55,106 nt of DNA from assembly GCA_913063325.1 (NCBI GenBank), contig CAJXYE010000029.1, forward strand, positions 1 through 55,106, read 5' to 3'. Position numbers and translations under genes: made by a program. Below the pieces are notes generated by a model that saw only the letters and a program-made list of their open reading frames with translations, was not told where the DNA came from and did not search any database. Positions 16,175 through 24,925 of the stretch are shown here, one piece after another. The DNA is from an uncultured Colwellia sp. (lineage in GTDB: Bacteria; Pseudomonadota; Gammaproteobacteria; Enterobacterales; Alteromonadaceae). Numbering within the stretch: the stretch's first letter is position 1; the number at the start of each line of letters is the position of its first letter.

Positions 16175-18598
16175 TTACTCGTAGCGTAGCGCCATACTCG
16201 GTTCCATTTTCACTGCACGTTTGGTGGGCGCATAGATTGCTAACATGACAATGACTGACAACCCAGTAACAACGGTAATAGCAATGCCAAAGTATAGATA
16301 TACAGGAAAGATTCCTTCAGTAAACTTATGAAAGCCAAAAGAGATTAAGGCAAAAAGCACTACCGCTAAGCCTAAACCAATAACCAACTGACGAGCCCCC
16401 TGCTTTAAAAACATTTGGGTAATATTTTTATCACTGGCACCAACAGCGCGCCTAATGCCTACTTCATGCGTACGCTGAGCCACTGAGTTTGCGGTTAAGC
16501 CATAAATACCAACCATGGCTAATAATAAAGCAAAGAAGCCGGTAGCAAAGGTTACGTTCGACATTAATCCCATTGAATCTCGCATCATATGTCTGTTTTT
16601 ACTCGCTAACTGCACCGAGTAAGTCATTTCAATGAAACGATCAGTATCAAACATCGCCTGATAGAAGATTTCTTCCGCATTTTCCGTATTAGGCATAGTG
16701 CGATAATAGACGATTTGAAAACTACTGATAAATTGTAATCCTGATACATAAATTTCATCAGCACTGTCTAAGCGACTTAAAATAGTTGTCGGGTTTAAAC
16801 GATCGGTGACCACCCCCACCACAAAAACTTTTTCATTTTTATCATCTAGTTTTATTTGAAAACTTTTTTCTAATGGTGACTCTCCAGGCCAATATCGTTT
16901 AGCCATTGATTGGCTTATCATAGCTGTTTTTCGGTGACCCAATTTATCAAGATGAGTCAATTGTCTACCTGCTACTAAGTTAATGCCTACTGTCGCGGTA
17001 TCACCAATAACCGTAATAGTATCAATTTTAGGTTTGCTTTCTTCTGAGGCATAATCTTTTCCCTCTAAAGTCACCGTTGATTGACGTCGCCAATCGTTTG
17101 CAACAACACCAGCAACGTTAGGATGCTGTTCAATTTTTTCTTTTAGCGATTGAAATAAGGCTAATTGCTGCGCTGGCTCTGGGTACTTACCTTCTGGTAT
17201 CGACATTCTTGCTGACATTACATCGGTATAGTTATCGCCCATTTCAAGGTTAATAAATTTATGTGATATATAGGCGGAAACAGAGCCAATTAACATTAAC
17301 GTGGCAACTAAAAAGACTTGGCTAGTGACTAATAGACGAGAAATACGCCCTGCTTTTTTACTTTGCGCACCACGAGTACCGTCTCTTAATGTGGTATTAA
17401 TGTCTTGTCTAGCTGAGCGCCATGCGGGTAAAAACGCTGATAATAAAATGGTTATAAGCGTAAATGCTATACCCATTAACAAGGTCCGTAAATCCATACC
17501 CCAGTGCCACCAAAATGAACCACCCGTAGGAAGCCATGAGTGCAGCGCAATTTCGGTATAATCTAAAGCAGCACCAACTAAGAGTAATGATAAAATGCCA
17601 CCAATTGCTGAGATAATAACGCCTTCCCACATTAATTGGCTAACCAAGCGAGAGGTCGTAGCCCCCAAAGCTGCACGAATAGCGGTTTCTTTTTGACGTT
17701 CAATCGTACGTGCTAGTAATAAATTTCCTACATTGATACAAGCAAGTAATAAAATTAACCATGAAATTGCATTGAGAAAAACAAAAACGATACTGCCTTG
17801 TCCACCGGTTTGCGCCGCTTGAAATGACATAAGTTTCACGCCTTTTTCAAACTCAGGCATGTTATATAATTCAACATTTTGTTGATAAACTTGGTTAATC
17901 GCTTGTCCTAATTCCAACTCAGCTTGTTCAATGGTAATACCCACTTTAACTCGACCATAAGCATTATAGCTTTCACTTTGCTGTGCTGTTGCGTTAAAGA
18001 CACTGTCTGACAATGGCAACCAAAGTTGTGAGGTATTTGGAAATAAGTACCCTTGTGGCATAACCCCAATAACATCGGTGATAGCCCCGTTTAATACCAT
18101 AGTTTTTGATAAAACATTTTCATCACCATTGAGCTCAGACTGCCAGGTGTCATAGCTAATTAGTGCCACAGGAATTGCACCAACTTGGGTATCTTGTGCT
18201 TGAATCGTTCTACCTATAATAGGCTTGGTACGGCTGAATTCAAAAAAACCACTCTGTACAAAACTTCCTGAAATATCTTTACCCGACTGTTCAACAGATA
18301 AACGAATATTACGATTATCATAAACACCCAGTTCGCTAAAACTGGTCACATTATCTTTAACATTGTTATATTCATAACCGGTAATTAAATTATAGTTACC
18401 CTCAAACTCAACGGTAATCGCCTTGGCAGTTTCAGCCTCAGGTATGGGCAAAGGTTTGTAAACCATGGTATATAAAAACGAAAAGGTGAATAAACTAATC
18501 GACAAGCCGCCAATTAGCACCCCTAATGTCATTGCGGTAAATTTAGGCGCTTTTAATAACAAGCGAAATGCGTATTTAATATCTATTAACATCGACAT
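16175..18598 (-). CDS. MacB/FtsX-type ABC transporter permease
   Basis: An 807-residue permease with two FtsX units. The first begins with LIDIKYAFRLLLKAPKFTAM, a membrane segment and a MacB-type periplasmic domain (about 45-260); membrane segments follow at about 280-440. The second has another periplasmic domain and three C-terminal segments ending near EPSMALRYE. ANSVAQRTHEVGIRRAVGAS is the signature of this class. An in-frame start 63 bp upstream would overlap the ATPase gene; AGGAGA before the ATG at 18598 marks the true start. Such permeases do not move the substrate through the membrane but use ATPase-driven motion to push it from the periplasm, here likely with the HlyD adaptor. The substrate is unknown. 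Confidence 0.92.
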   Translation of the reverse strand: MSMLIDIKYAFRLLLKAPKFTAMTLGVLIGGLSISLFTFSFLYTMVYKPLPIPEAETAKAITVEFEGNYNLITGYEYNNVKDNVTSFSELGVYDNRNIRLSVEQSGKDISGSFVQSGFFEFSRTKPIIGRTIQAQDTQVGAIPVALISYDTWQSELNGDENVLSKTMVLNGAITDVIGVMPQGYLFPNTSQLWLPLSDSVFNATAQQSESYNAYGRVKVGITIEQAELELGQAINQVYQQNVELYNMPEFEKGVKLMSFQAAQTGGQGSIVFVFLNAISWLILLLACINVGNLLLARTIERQKETAIRAALGATTSRLVSQLMWEGVIISAIGGILSLLLVGAALDYTEIALHSWLPTGGSFWWHWGMDLRTLLMGIAFTLITILLSAFLPAWRSARQDINTTLRDGTRGAQSKKAGRISRLLVTSQVFLVATLMLIGSVSAYISHKFINLEMGDNYTDVMSARMSIPEGKYPEPAQQLALFQSLKEKIEQHPNVAGVVANDWRRQSTVTLEGKDYASEESKPKIDTITVIGDTATVGINLVAGRQLTHLDKLGHRKTAMISQSMAKRYWPGESPLEKSFQIKLDDKNEKVFVVGVVTDRLNPTTILSRLDSADEIYVSGLQFISSFQIVYYRTMPNTENAEEIFYQAMFDTDRFIEMTYSVQLASKNRHMMRDSMGLMSNVTFATGFFALLLAMVGIYGLTANSVAQRTHEVGIRRAVGASDKNITQMFLKQGARQLVIGLGLAVVLFALISFGFHKFTEGIFPVYLYFGIAITVVTGLSVIVMLAIYAPTKRAVKMEPSMALRYE

Positions 18599-18614
18599 AG
18601 TGATTCTCCTAAAG

Positions 18615-19346
18615 TTAGCCCGCGGCCAATTCAACTGGCTTAACGGTTGCTTGACGGTCATGATTAATATTGTCTTTGATCAATTGTCCATCAAACATTT
18701 CTAAACAACGACTCGCCCTTTTCGCCGATGAAGGATCATGGGTAACCATACAGATAGTTGCGCCATCATGATGAAGTTGATCAAAAAGTTGTAAAACCGC
18801 TTCGGCATTTTTTGAATCTAAATTACCTGTTGGTTCATCGGCAAGAATAATGGCAGGATCATTGACTAAAGCTCTGGCCACAGCAACACGCTGTTGTTGT
18901 CCGCCTGATAGCTGTGACGGGTAATGATTTTTACGATGTGCCATCTCTACTTTTGCCAACACTTCATTCACTTTAGCTTCAATAATTTTTTTCGATTTAC
19001 CTGTTTGATAGGTTAACGGCAACATAACATTTTCAAAAACGGTAAGGTCTGAAATCAAATTAAACGACTGAAAGACAAATCCAATTTGTTCACTGCGTAT
19101 TTTTGCGCGTTGATCTCGTGTTAAAGCAGAGACATCACTATCTGCTAAATGATAATGCCCGGCACTAGGCGCATCTAATAAGCCTAACAAAGATAATAGC
19201 GTTGATTTTCCACAGCCTGACTGACCACTCAAGGAAAGATATTCGCCCTTATTAATCACGAGATTAATGCTATTTAAAGCACGGGTTTCTATTTCTTCTG
19301 TTAAGAAAGTTTTGCTAATGTTTTTTAAAGTAATGAGTGCTGTCAT
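18615..19346 (-). CDS. ABC transporter ATP-binding protein (MacB/LolD-like)
   Basis: A 243-residue ATPase. Walker A is GQSGCGKST, the Q-loop lies in [12 protein letters not shown], the ABC signature is [15 protein letters not shown], Walker B is [10 protein letters not shown] with NLDS following, and the switch histidine is in CMVTHDP. The pattern is that of the o228/LolD/MacB family that works with FtsX-type permeases. It ends 16 bp before the permease start and would form a dimer on its cytoplasmic face. It lies downstream of the HlyD gene with a 111-bp gap, so all three probably come from the sigma-54-type promoter near 20760. Confidence 0.94.
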   Translation of the reverse strand: MTALITLKNISKTFLTEEIETRALNSINLVINKGEYLSLSGQSGCGKSTLLSLLGLLDAPSAGHYHLADSDVSALTRDQRAKIRSEQIGFVFQSFNLISDLTVFENVMLPLTYQTGKSKKIIEAKVNEVLAKVEMAHRKNHYPSQLSGGQQQRVAVARALVNDPAIILADEPTGNLDSKNAEAVLQLFDQLHHDGATICMVTHDPSSAKRASRCLEMFDGQLIKDNINHDRQATVKPVELAAG

Positions 19347-19457
19347 AATTATTTCCTTATCGAATCAGCTGATAAATATTGGCTGATCTTAATTTATTGA
19401 ATATTAGTAACGATTTGTTGAGTACGGTTTACTTGTTAGTTTTAGCCCAATAAGTCC

Positions 19458-20714
19458 TTAATTAATCTTAATTTCTTGATGCTCTTGCCAGCTTGTTGTG
19501 TCTGAAATAATAATTTCATCACCAACCAGTAAGCCATCTAATATTTGAATTTTATTGACTGAGCTTTGACCTAAAGCAACGAAGTGTTTACTGGCAAATT
19601 GCTGATCTTGGCTTAACTTATACAAGCCTGTTTTTGTATGCCTTGGCGCATAAACAGGACGTTTTACAAACAAAGTATTTTTAATATTACTAATGGCTAT
19701 TAAGCCATCAACGGTTAATTCGGGACGAGCTTCAACTGGTAACTCACTAGTGATTTTAACATCGATTAGTACCATGCCTGCTTTTACTGCAGGGTCGATG
19801 CGTATCACTTCACCAACAATCTCACTGGTACGAGTATCAAGGGTCACTAGTTGCCCTAGAGCTATATCTCTTACTCTCACTTCTTGTACCTGTAATTCAG
19901 CAAACAAGGTAGTTTGATCAGCGACAAGTGCAACACTATCACCCACTTGTGCCCGCTCTCCCAGTTCAAGTGATACTTGCTGCACCACGCCAGACGTTGA
20001 TGCTCTCACCTGCAGCGATGCTACTTGCTCTTTTACCCGCTGATAATTATTTTCAACTAAACCAATACGGGCTTGTTGAGCAACTTGGGTTGCCGTCATA
20101 TTCACTTTCATTTTTTCTGTTTTTTGTTGCTGGGCCAGCCAAGATTGCATTTGCTGCTTAACCGCTAATTGGCTCCGCTGATGTTCAAGTGCAGAAACAG
20201 TCGCATTACCTTGAGCAAGTAATTCAGTTTCTGCATCCAATTTTAACTTGGCTGACTGATAGCTATATTCGGCAGACAATACTGAGTTCTCTAAATCAAC
20301 CATCTGGGATTCAAGCATTACAAAAGCAACATGGCTTTCAGCTTTTTTAGCTTCAAGCTCCCAGCGTGCTTTTTCTAAATTACGATGTAACTCAGGATTA
20401 GATAATTGTACTAACACATCACCTTTATTAACTTTCGCACCAGCTTTAACAAAAACTTGCTCAGCTCTGCCCGAAACTTGTGAAGATACCCAGCGAATAT
20501 TTAACGGCTTCAATACGCCAGTTGCACGGATATTGACGCGAAAATCACCTTTTTCTACCGTGGCAGTAACAAGGGCATTTCTTTCAATAAAATAAGAGGC
20601 ATTACCTAAAACATTTCTTAATGAATAAGTGCCAATAAGTAGAATAAAAACAGGTAAAACAAACCAGTATTTTTTCCAAAGTGGCTTTTGAACGGCTTCT
20701 CTTTGTATATCCAT
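19458..20714 (-). CDS. HlyD/MacA-type periplasmic adaptor protein
   Basis: A 418-residue membrane fusion protein. One N-terminal membrane anchor lies at about residues 15-32 (WFVLPVFILLIGTYSL). The lipoyl half-motifs flank a long alpha-hairpin: GRAEQVFVKAGAKVNKGDVL before and VRASTSGVVQQVSLELGERA after, with Gln- and Ala-rich coiled coil between about 105 and 235. A beta-barrel part follows. It would link the MacB-type permease to an outer membrane channel, which is not encoded in this window. It is the first gene after the sigma-54-type promoter. The anchor rather than a lipobox distinguishes it from the RND adaptor at 36995. Confidence 0.9.
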   Translation of the reverse strand: MDIQREAVQKPLWKKYWFVLPVFILLIGTYSLRNVLGNASYFIERNALVTATVEKGDFRVNIRATGVLKPLNIRWVSSQVSGRAEQVFVKAGAKVNKGDVLVQLSNPELHRNLEKARWELEAKKAESHVAFVMLESQMVDLENSVLSAEYSYQSAKLKLDAETELLAQGNATVSALEHQRSQLAVKQQMQSWLAQQQKTEKMKVNMTATQVAQQARIGLVENNYQRVKEQVASLQVRASTSGVVQQVSLELGERAQVGDSVALVADQTTLFAELQVQEVRVRDIALGQLVTLDTRTSEIVGEVIRIDPAVKAGMVLIDVKITSELPVEARPELTVDGLIAISNIKNTLFVKRPVYAPRHTKTGLYKLSQDQQFASKHFVALGQSSVNKIQILDGLLVGDEIIISDTTSWQEHQEIKIN

Positions 20715-20752
20715 AAATCATCTTATATTTGTTATTGCGATGATTAGTTACT

Positions 20753-20767
20753 ACAAGTCTTGTGCCA
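20753..20767 (-). promoter_or_regulatory. Sigma-54-type promoter of the export operon
   Basis: On the minus strand TGGCAC, five bases (AAGAC), then TTGT matches the -24/-12 consensus TGGCAC-N5-TTGC at all but the last base. It ends 38 bp before the ATG of the HlyD gene. The neighbouring activator contains the sigma-54 contact loop GAFTDA, which supports the call. Confidence 0.65.
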
Positions 20768-21092
20768 ATGTAAGAAAAAAAATAAGACACTGATAATTAA
20801 GTCTTTATTTTAAATGTTATATATAAAGACATTGAGGAGTGTGCCAATTACGACACAGTATTTATGGCAGTGAGTCGCACTTTTGAGACAAATGATTTTT
20901 TAAGATATTAACTGTGGGTTTTTCATTAAATTTTTGACCGATAATAACGACATCTTAGTTTGCGCTATTAACCCCTGCTTTTATCTAAGTCATAGTAACT
21001 CTTCCTAAGAAGAGAGCTAAATATATTAACTAAACTAAATCAGGGTTCAATCCACCTGTAAACATTCAAGAATTCAAGTTTTGTGGGGGAAA
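20768..21092. other. Upstream region of the export operon
   Basis: No gene is seen. AATAAGAC (20781-20788) and GTCTTTATT (20801-20809) form an imperfect palindrome, and TGTG and CACA flank 20840-20857; either could be an activator site for the NtrC-like regulator. The part from about 20900 to 21092, which faces the end of the TetR gene, shows nothing clear. Confidence 0.35.
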
Positions 21093-21674
21093 CTAAAGCG
21101 CATTTTTGCCTGAAAAGGCTAATATCATCGCCATAATTTCATCTGTCATCTTTTCAGTTTCAATGAGCTCTGGTGTAAATGAAGCCCTAAATAGAGTCAT
21201 GGCGGGAGTAAGTTCGGTGAGTAAATCAAGCTGCGGGTGATCGTCGCCAATAATTCGTGCAATAGCGGATCTAAAGTGCTTAATACTAAAACCTTCTTTT
21301 ACTGCCTCTTCAATACACTTGTCTGCACGCATTGCAGCAATCAACCCAGGTACAAGATCTGGTTTTTCAAAAGTATTACTGCATTTATACCTCACCAACA
21401 CTCTCAAGTCTGCGATAGGATCATCAGTCAGCTCAACTTTGGTTTGAGGCATAACCTTAATGGCTTCAGCAATTAAAGTTTCTTTTTTGGGCCAGCGTCT
21501 ATAAATAGCGCCTGTGCCAGCGCCGGCACGAATTGCGACATCTTGAACTTTGAATTTATCAAAACCAACTTCAAGCAATAGACCTATGGCTGCTTGCAAA
21601 ATTGACTCAGTTCGACTTTCATCACGCTTTCGTCCTCTAATTTTATTAGGACTTTCAGATATATGTATTTTCAT
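21093..21674 (-). CDS. TetR-family transcriptional regulator
   Basis: From the ATG at 21674 the protein has 193 residues. A longer reading to 21755 would run across the divergent promoter and adds 27 residues with no family similarity, so the shorter start is preferred, although no strong ribosome site is seen. Residues 20-65 form the TetR helix-turn-helix: ILQAAIGLLLEVGFDKFKVQ, then DVAIRAGAGTGAIYRRWPKK. The C-terminal part resembles TetR_C domains of AcrR-like proteins. It is divergent from an uncharacterised gene at 21806; a 14-bp palindrome lies between them. The ligand is unknown. Confidence 0.9.
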   Translation of the reverse strand: MKIHISESPNKIRGRKRDESRTESILQAAIGLLLEVGFDKFKVQDVAIRAGAGTGAIYRRWPKKETLIAEAIKVMPQTKVELTDDPIADLRVLVRYKCSNTFEKPDLVPGLIAAMRADKCIEEAVKEGFSIKHFRSAIARIIGDDHPQLDLLTELTPAMTLFRASFTPELIETEKMTDEIMAMILAFSGKNAL

Positions 21675-21728
21675 AACGGCAATTCTAACAGAAATAAAAT
21701 AAGTCGAAAGTGCAATTGTAGAAACACT

Positions 21729-21742
21729 TATTTCCGGAAATA
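21729..21742. promoter_or_regulatory. Candidate TetR operator (TATTTCCGGAAATA)
   Basis: A perfect 14-bp palindrome between the divergent TetR and hypothetical genes, with a further ATTTCCG nearby at 21746-21752. It abuts the -35 of the plus-strand promoter, a position fit for repression. Confidence 0.5.
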
Positions 21743-21771
21743 TTGATTTCCGCATTGATTTGTTTCATAAT
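21743..21771 (+). promoter_or_regulatory. Sigma-70-type promoter of the gene at 21806
   Basis: TTGATT (21743-21748) and CATAAT (21766-21771) are separated by 17 bp and lie 34 bp before the ATG. Confidence 0.5.
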
Positions 21772-21805
21772 GCACTCACTTAAACAACTCTACAAGAAGA
21801 AACCT

Positions 21806-22369
21806 ATGACTTTGCAACTAACATTTAATTCAAAACTTAAGTTAGAATTCGCCTTCGGTAAGATAACTCAGGGAAAAGAAATGCAGCTATACGGTGAATA
21901 TTTTCCCGCAATAACTCCCCTGATTATGGATTATGAAAACCAGCAAGTGGGTACCTTTACAGTTATATCTTCGAATTATCCAGACGTGGCGCCTGAAATG
22001 GGAGCATTTACGCAGTGGACGTCATTAGAGGGTTATCAAGGCTTCTACAGCGATCCAAGATTTATTAAAGTAAAAGATTTACGTGATGACTCACTTGAGT
22101 TGTTCTCGCATGGCCACTTTTTTCAGTCATTAGAGCAAGTCATCGAGATAAAGCTTGATACCGACTATGCAGTGGTAATATCAAAAGATGACTTTACCGA
22201 CTTAACAACGCTGCTTACAATGCCGTTAGAAAGCGACAGCCCTGTTCAAAGCTATGCAGGTAAATCATTAACTCTCGCTCTTTGGGATGACAATACAGAA
22301 AAACTGTTACAAACAGAAAGTACTGAGACAGAAGTATTTCGCATAAGATTTAACAAACCAACTCAATAA
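21806..22369 (+). CDS. Uncharacterised protein divergent from TetR
   Basis: From the ATG at 21806, preceded by AAGAAGA, the product has 187 residues; a longer reading from 21743 would begin inside the promoter. It has no signal peptide or membrane segment. I do not recognise a family with certainty. The stretch FTQWTSLEGYQGFYSDPRF followed by a strand with SLELFSHGHFF resembles small alpha-beta barrel proteins such as antibiotic-monooxygenase or DUF1330-like domains, where a short helix carries a Trp/Tyr-rich motif. That is a weak hint only. Its position opposite a TetR gene suggests that it is the regulated gene and perhaps acts on the small molecule sensed by the regulator. Confidence 0.8.
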   Translation: MTLQLTFNSKLKLEFAFGKITQGKEMQLYGEYFPAITPLIMDYENQQVGTFTVISSNYPDVAPEMGAFTQWTSLEGYQGFYSDPRFIKVKDLRDDSLELFSHGHFFQSLEQVIEIKLDTDYAVVISKDDFTDLTTLLTMPLESDSPVQSYAGKSLTLALWDDNTEKLLQTESTETEVFRIRFNKPTQ

Positions 22370-22485
22370 AAATACATCCTATAAAAATGGCGTATCATAG
22401 TACCTACATTACAACGTGCTTATTTTTAATCTAAGTAAGCACCTAAGGTACAAGAACAATATTACTTTGTGTCGTTAGCCGTACT

Positions 22486-23211
22486 TTATTTGATGACATT
22501 ACCTTGATATAAGTAATCTGAAAAACTATCTAAAGAGGTCTCATTGATTTCAGTAAAATAAGCAAAGCTGCCTTTCATCTTCATTTCATTTTGCTTGGCA
22601 AGTACTGCGCCATTAATATGAGAAAAAGTAAAATTAATAGCTAAGTCAGTAATATTGGCAGTAAACATAGGAGAGAAATCTGCGTTGTTCCAAATCGATA
22701 TTTTTTCAATAAATTGGTTTTCTTTTTGATAAGTTAATTGTCCTTGCAGTTTGCCCATTGAATCTTCTCCTAACTTATTCAAATGAACATTAAACGCCAT
22801 GACAATATATTTATCGTCAATAGACACTAAAGACAGACTTTCGTGATGAATAAGTTCGCGTAACGGTAGCTGTATGTTCTGTTCTTTTTTCACACTATCA
22901 CTTTGTTTCTGTTTCTTTTTAGCAAAACTCTTTATTTGTTTTTTCGTCGGTAATTGACCATCAATTTTTTTAAGCGACCATGGTTTATCTTCCTGAGGGG
23001 AATGTTGCTCAATACTGCTTGATATGTCTCCTTCTTCATCTTCAAAACGCGATATTTGATAAGCCCAAAGATTTTTATTTGTCTGTTCAAACTTCAAAAT
23101 AGCGCGGTTTACTTTTTCCTTGAGTAAGGGCAATTCTGTTGCAGTATTTTCCGCGGCAATGACATTAAAAAAGGCGCCAAAGCACAGCACTAATAAGTAA
23201 TACTTTTTCAT
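22486..23211 (-). CDS. Secreted protein of unknown function
   Basis: A 241-residue protein read from the ATG at 23211, which has GGAAGAAAC directly before it; a longer reading from 23268 has no ribosome site. Residues 1-19 form a signal peptide (YYLLVLCFGAFFNVIAA, cleaved before EN). The mature protein is Lys-, Glu- and Gln-rich with a charged segment KKKQKQSDSVKKEQN near the middle, then alternating beta-strand-like stretches (SLVSIDDKYIVMAFNVHL, then LTYQKENQFIEKISIWN). No catalytic motif is seen. It lies downstream of the OmpR-type regulator/kinase genes on the same strand, about 350 bp away, so a link with that sensor is possible but not shown. Confidence 0.82.
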   Translation of the reverse strand: MKKYYLLVLCFGAFFNVIAAENTATELPLLKEKVNRAILKFEQTNKNLWAYQISRFEDEEGDISSSIEQHSPQEDKPWSLKKIDGQLPTKKQIKSFAKKKQKQSDSVKKEQNIQLPLRELIHHESLSLVSIDDKYIVMAFNVHLNKLGEDSMGKLQGQLTYQKENQFIEKISIWNNADFSPMFTANITDLAINFTFSHINGAVLAKQNEMKMKGSFAYFTEINETSLDSFSDYLYQGNVIK

Positions 23212-23376
23212 TTTGTTTCTTCCTTTTGGATAGTAAATGAAAGTGTATTCGTTTTTGTGTGAAATCAATGTGAAATTGTGAGGGTAATCTATTTACCTCA
23301 TGTGATAATTTAGTGCTTCTAAGTAACGGGTAACATAAAATTAAGTTGTTGATTTGTAATTAAATAAAAAAAGTAT

Positions 23377-23462
23377 AAATACCGTCATCTTCGAAGTCTC
23401 TGATCGAAGATGACGGTATTTTAGAAACTGGATACATCGATTAAGACACCACGGAGATGACG
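23377..23462. repeat. REP-like hairpin with GATGACG motif
   Basis: AAATACCGTCATCTTCGA (23377-23394) pairs perfectly over 18 bp with 23404-23421 around a 9-base loop. A related half follows (CTGGATAC ... GAGATGACG to 23462), so GATGACG occurs twice. Such CGTCATC/GATGACG palindromes are a common form of dispersed bacterial REP-type repeats. It lies between the kinase and secreted-protein genes and could also stop minus-strand transcription, since a T-rich stretch follows on that strand. The rest of 23212-23614 shows no gene. Confidence 0.6.
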
Positions 23463-23614
23463 AACAAAGCTTTGCTGTACTTGCGGATAAAAATGTTACT
23501 GGTAATGGTTGGGGCGCAGCCGCTGATTTGCTAATAAAATACAGCATAAAAAGAATATCTCCCTTTAATGCCATATAAAACCTGCCAGGGTGTTGTTTTA
23601 CTTAACGTGACTAA

Positions 23615-24925
23615 TTAGCTAGCTAGATCGTTAGCAAAAGTAATTTTGATTTTAGTGCCTTGTTCACTTGAAAGCGCTAAAGACCAATGTTGGTGTTCAC
23701 ATAAACGTTTTACAATTGACAAACCAAAACCATAACCAGTACTTTGACTGCCTTTTATCGCGGGTTCGGTGATTTTACCTGAAATACTTGGATCAATGCC
23801 TGGCCCCGTATCAGCAACAATAAGTGTATTATTTTGCATTTCAATGGTGACCTTACCCTCTTGCGTATATTGCAAAGCATTGCCTATTAAGTTATCGAGT
23901 AATACCGTTAACATACCTGATTGCGCGAAGACCTGCGCATTACAATTATCATTGACTTCAACCTCTATTGGTTTGTTATTGATAAGGTGATGCTGGTCAA
24001 TAATTGATTGTTCAATTAATGGCAGAATTTTAATATGCTTTTTGTCTGCTTCGGTATGCTCTTCTCTTGCAAGAGTAAGCAGTGTGGTAACAGTCTGCTC
24101 CATTTGAGTGCTTGCTTGGGATATGCGATCAATAACTGGGTTACTTTGACTGGAAGAGTTTTGATTACGATACACTTCTACGGCATTCTTTATAATAGCG
24201 ACAGGCGTTCTAAGTTCATGACTGACATCACGGGTAAAACACTTTTCTCTGAGTAAGCTTTGATTAATTCTTGCCATAGCGGTCTCTAAGGTTTGCGCTA
24301 AAATTCCTATCTCATTATTGGGGAATTGCAGAGCAAACTTATCAGGAATATTTTCAGGGGCAACACCATTCACTAAATCGGCAAGTTGTTTCAATGGCAT
24401 CGCTGTTTTTTTACCTAACTGCCAAGCAATAATAAAGGCAATAAAAACTAAGACTAAGGCCGAAATTAGCATGAATTTTATTATGCCTTCTGTTATAGGG
24501 CGAATTAATAACATTTCACTGACTTGTGCGACTAGGTAGGTATTTTCTGCTTTTGGTAGTGCTAATAAGTGGTAATGTCGGCCGTTGTCACCCGAAAATT
24601 CTTTTCTATTGGGCTCGGCAATATAACGCTGCTTAATATCAGCTGGTAAGTTGTTTTTAGAGAAATATAAGGTCATATAACTAACACGAGAGGCTGGCCA
24701 CTGTTTATTTTGGTCGTAGGCCTGTTGTAAATACTGTGCTTCTTGTCTGACTTCTCGTTCAATAAACTCATCTTCAATGTTATACATTAAGACAAAGCAA
24801 AACATGCACCAAACCGTAGAAATTAACAGGGTAAACAAACAGAATTGACTGACAATTTTTCGACTTAAACTGTGAAACTTCATCGGATGGTTGGTTTGCT
24901 GTTGTGCTTTTTCTTTATTCATCAT
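23615..24925 (-). CDS. HAMP-containing sensor histidine kinase
   Basis: A 436-residue membrane kinase. Membrane segments at about 28-48 and 147-169 enclose a periplasmic sensor region of about 100 residues. A HAMP region follows (170-225). The phosphoacceptor is H236 in TRDVSHELRTPVAIIKN, and the ATP-binding domain has NLIGNALQYT, VADTGPGIDPSIS and GYGFGLSIVKRLCEH. This is the common EnvZ/PhoQ-like layout. Its start overlaps the upstream OmpR-type regulator gene by 11 bp, so the two form a cognate pair. The signal is not known. Confidence 0.92.
   Translation of the reverse strand: MMNKEKAQQQTNHPMKFHSLSRKIVSQFCLFTLLISTVWCMFCFVLMYNIEDEFIEREVRQEAQYLQQAYDQNKQWPASRVSYMTLYFSKNNLPADIKQRYIAEPNRKEFSGDNGRHYHLLALPKAENTYLVAQVSEMLLIRPITEGIIKFMLISALVLVFIAFIIAWQLGKKTAMPLKQLADLVNGVAPENIPDKFALQFPNNEIGILAQTLETAMARINQSLLREKCFTRDVSHELRTPVAIIKNAVEVYRNQNSSSQSNPVIDRISQASTQMEQTVTTLLTLAREEHTEADKKHIKILPLIEQSIIDQHHLINNKPIEVEVNDNCNAQVFAQSGMLTVLLDNLIGNALQYTQEGKVTIEMQNNTLIVADTGPGIDPSISGKITEPAIKGSQSTGYGFGLSIVKRLCEHQHWSLALSSEQGTKIKITFANDLAS

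Noticed and set aside
18599..18661. N-terminal extension of the MacB-type permease
   Set aside because: AGGAGA is placed for the ATG at 18598, and the extension would overlap the ATPase gene.
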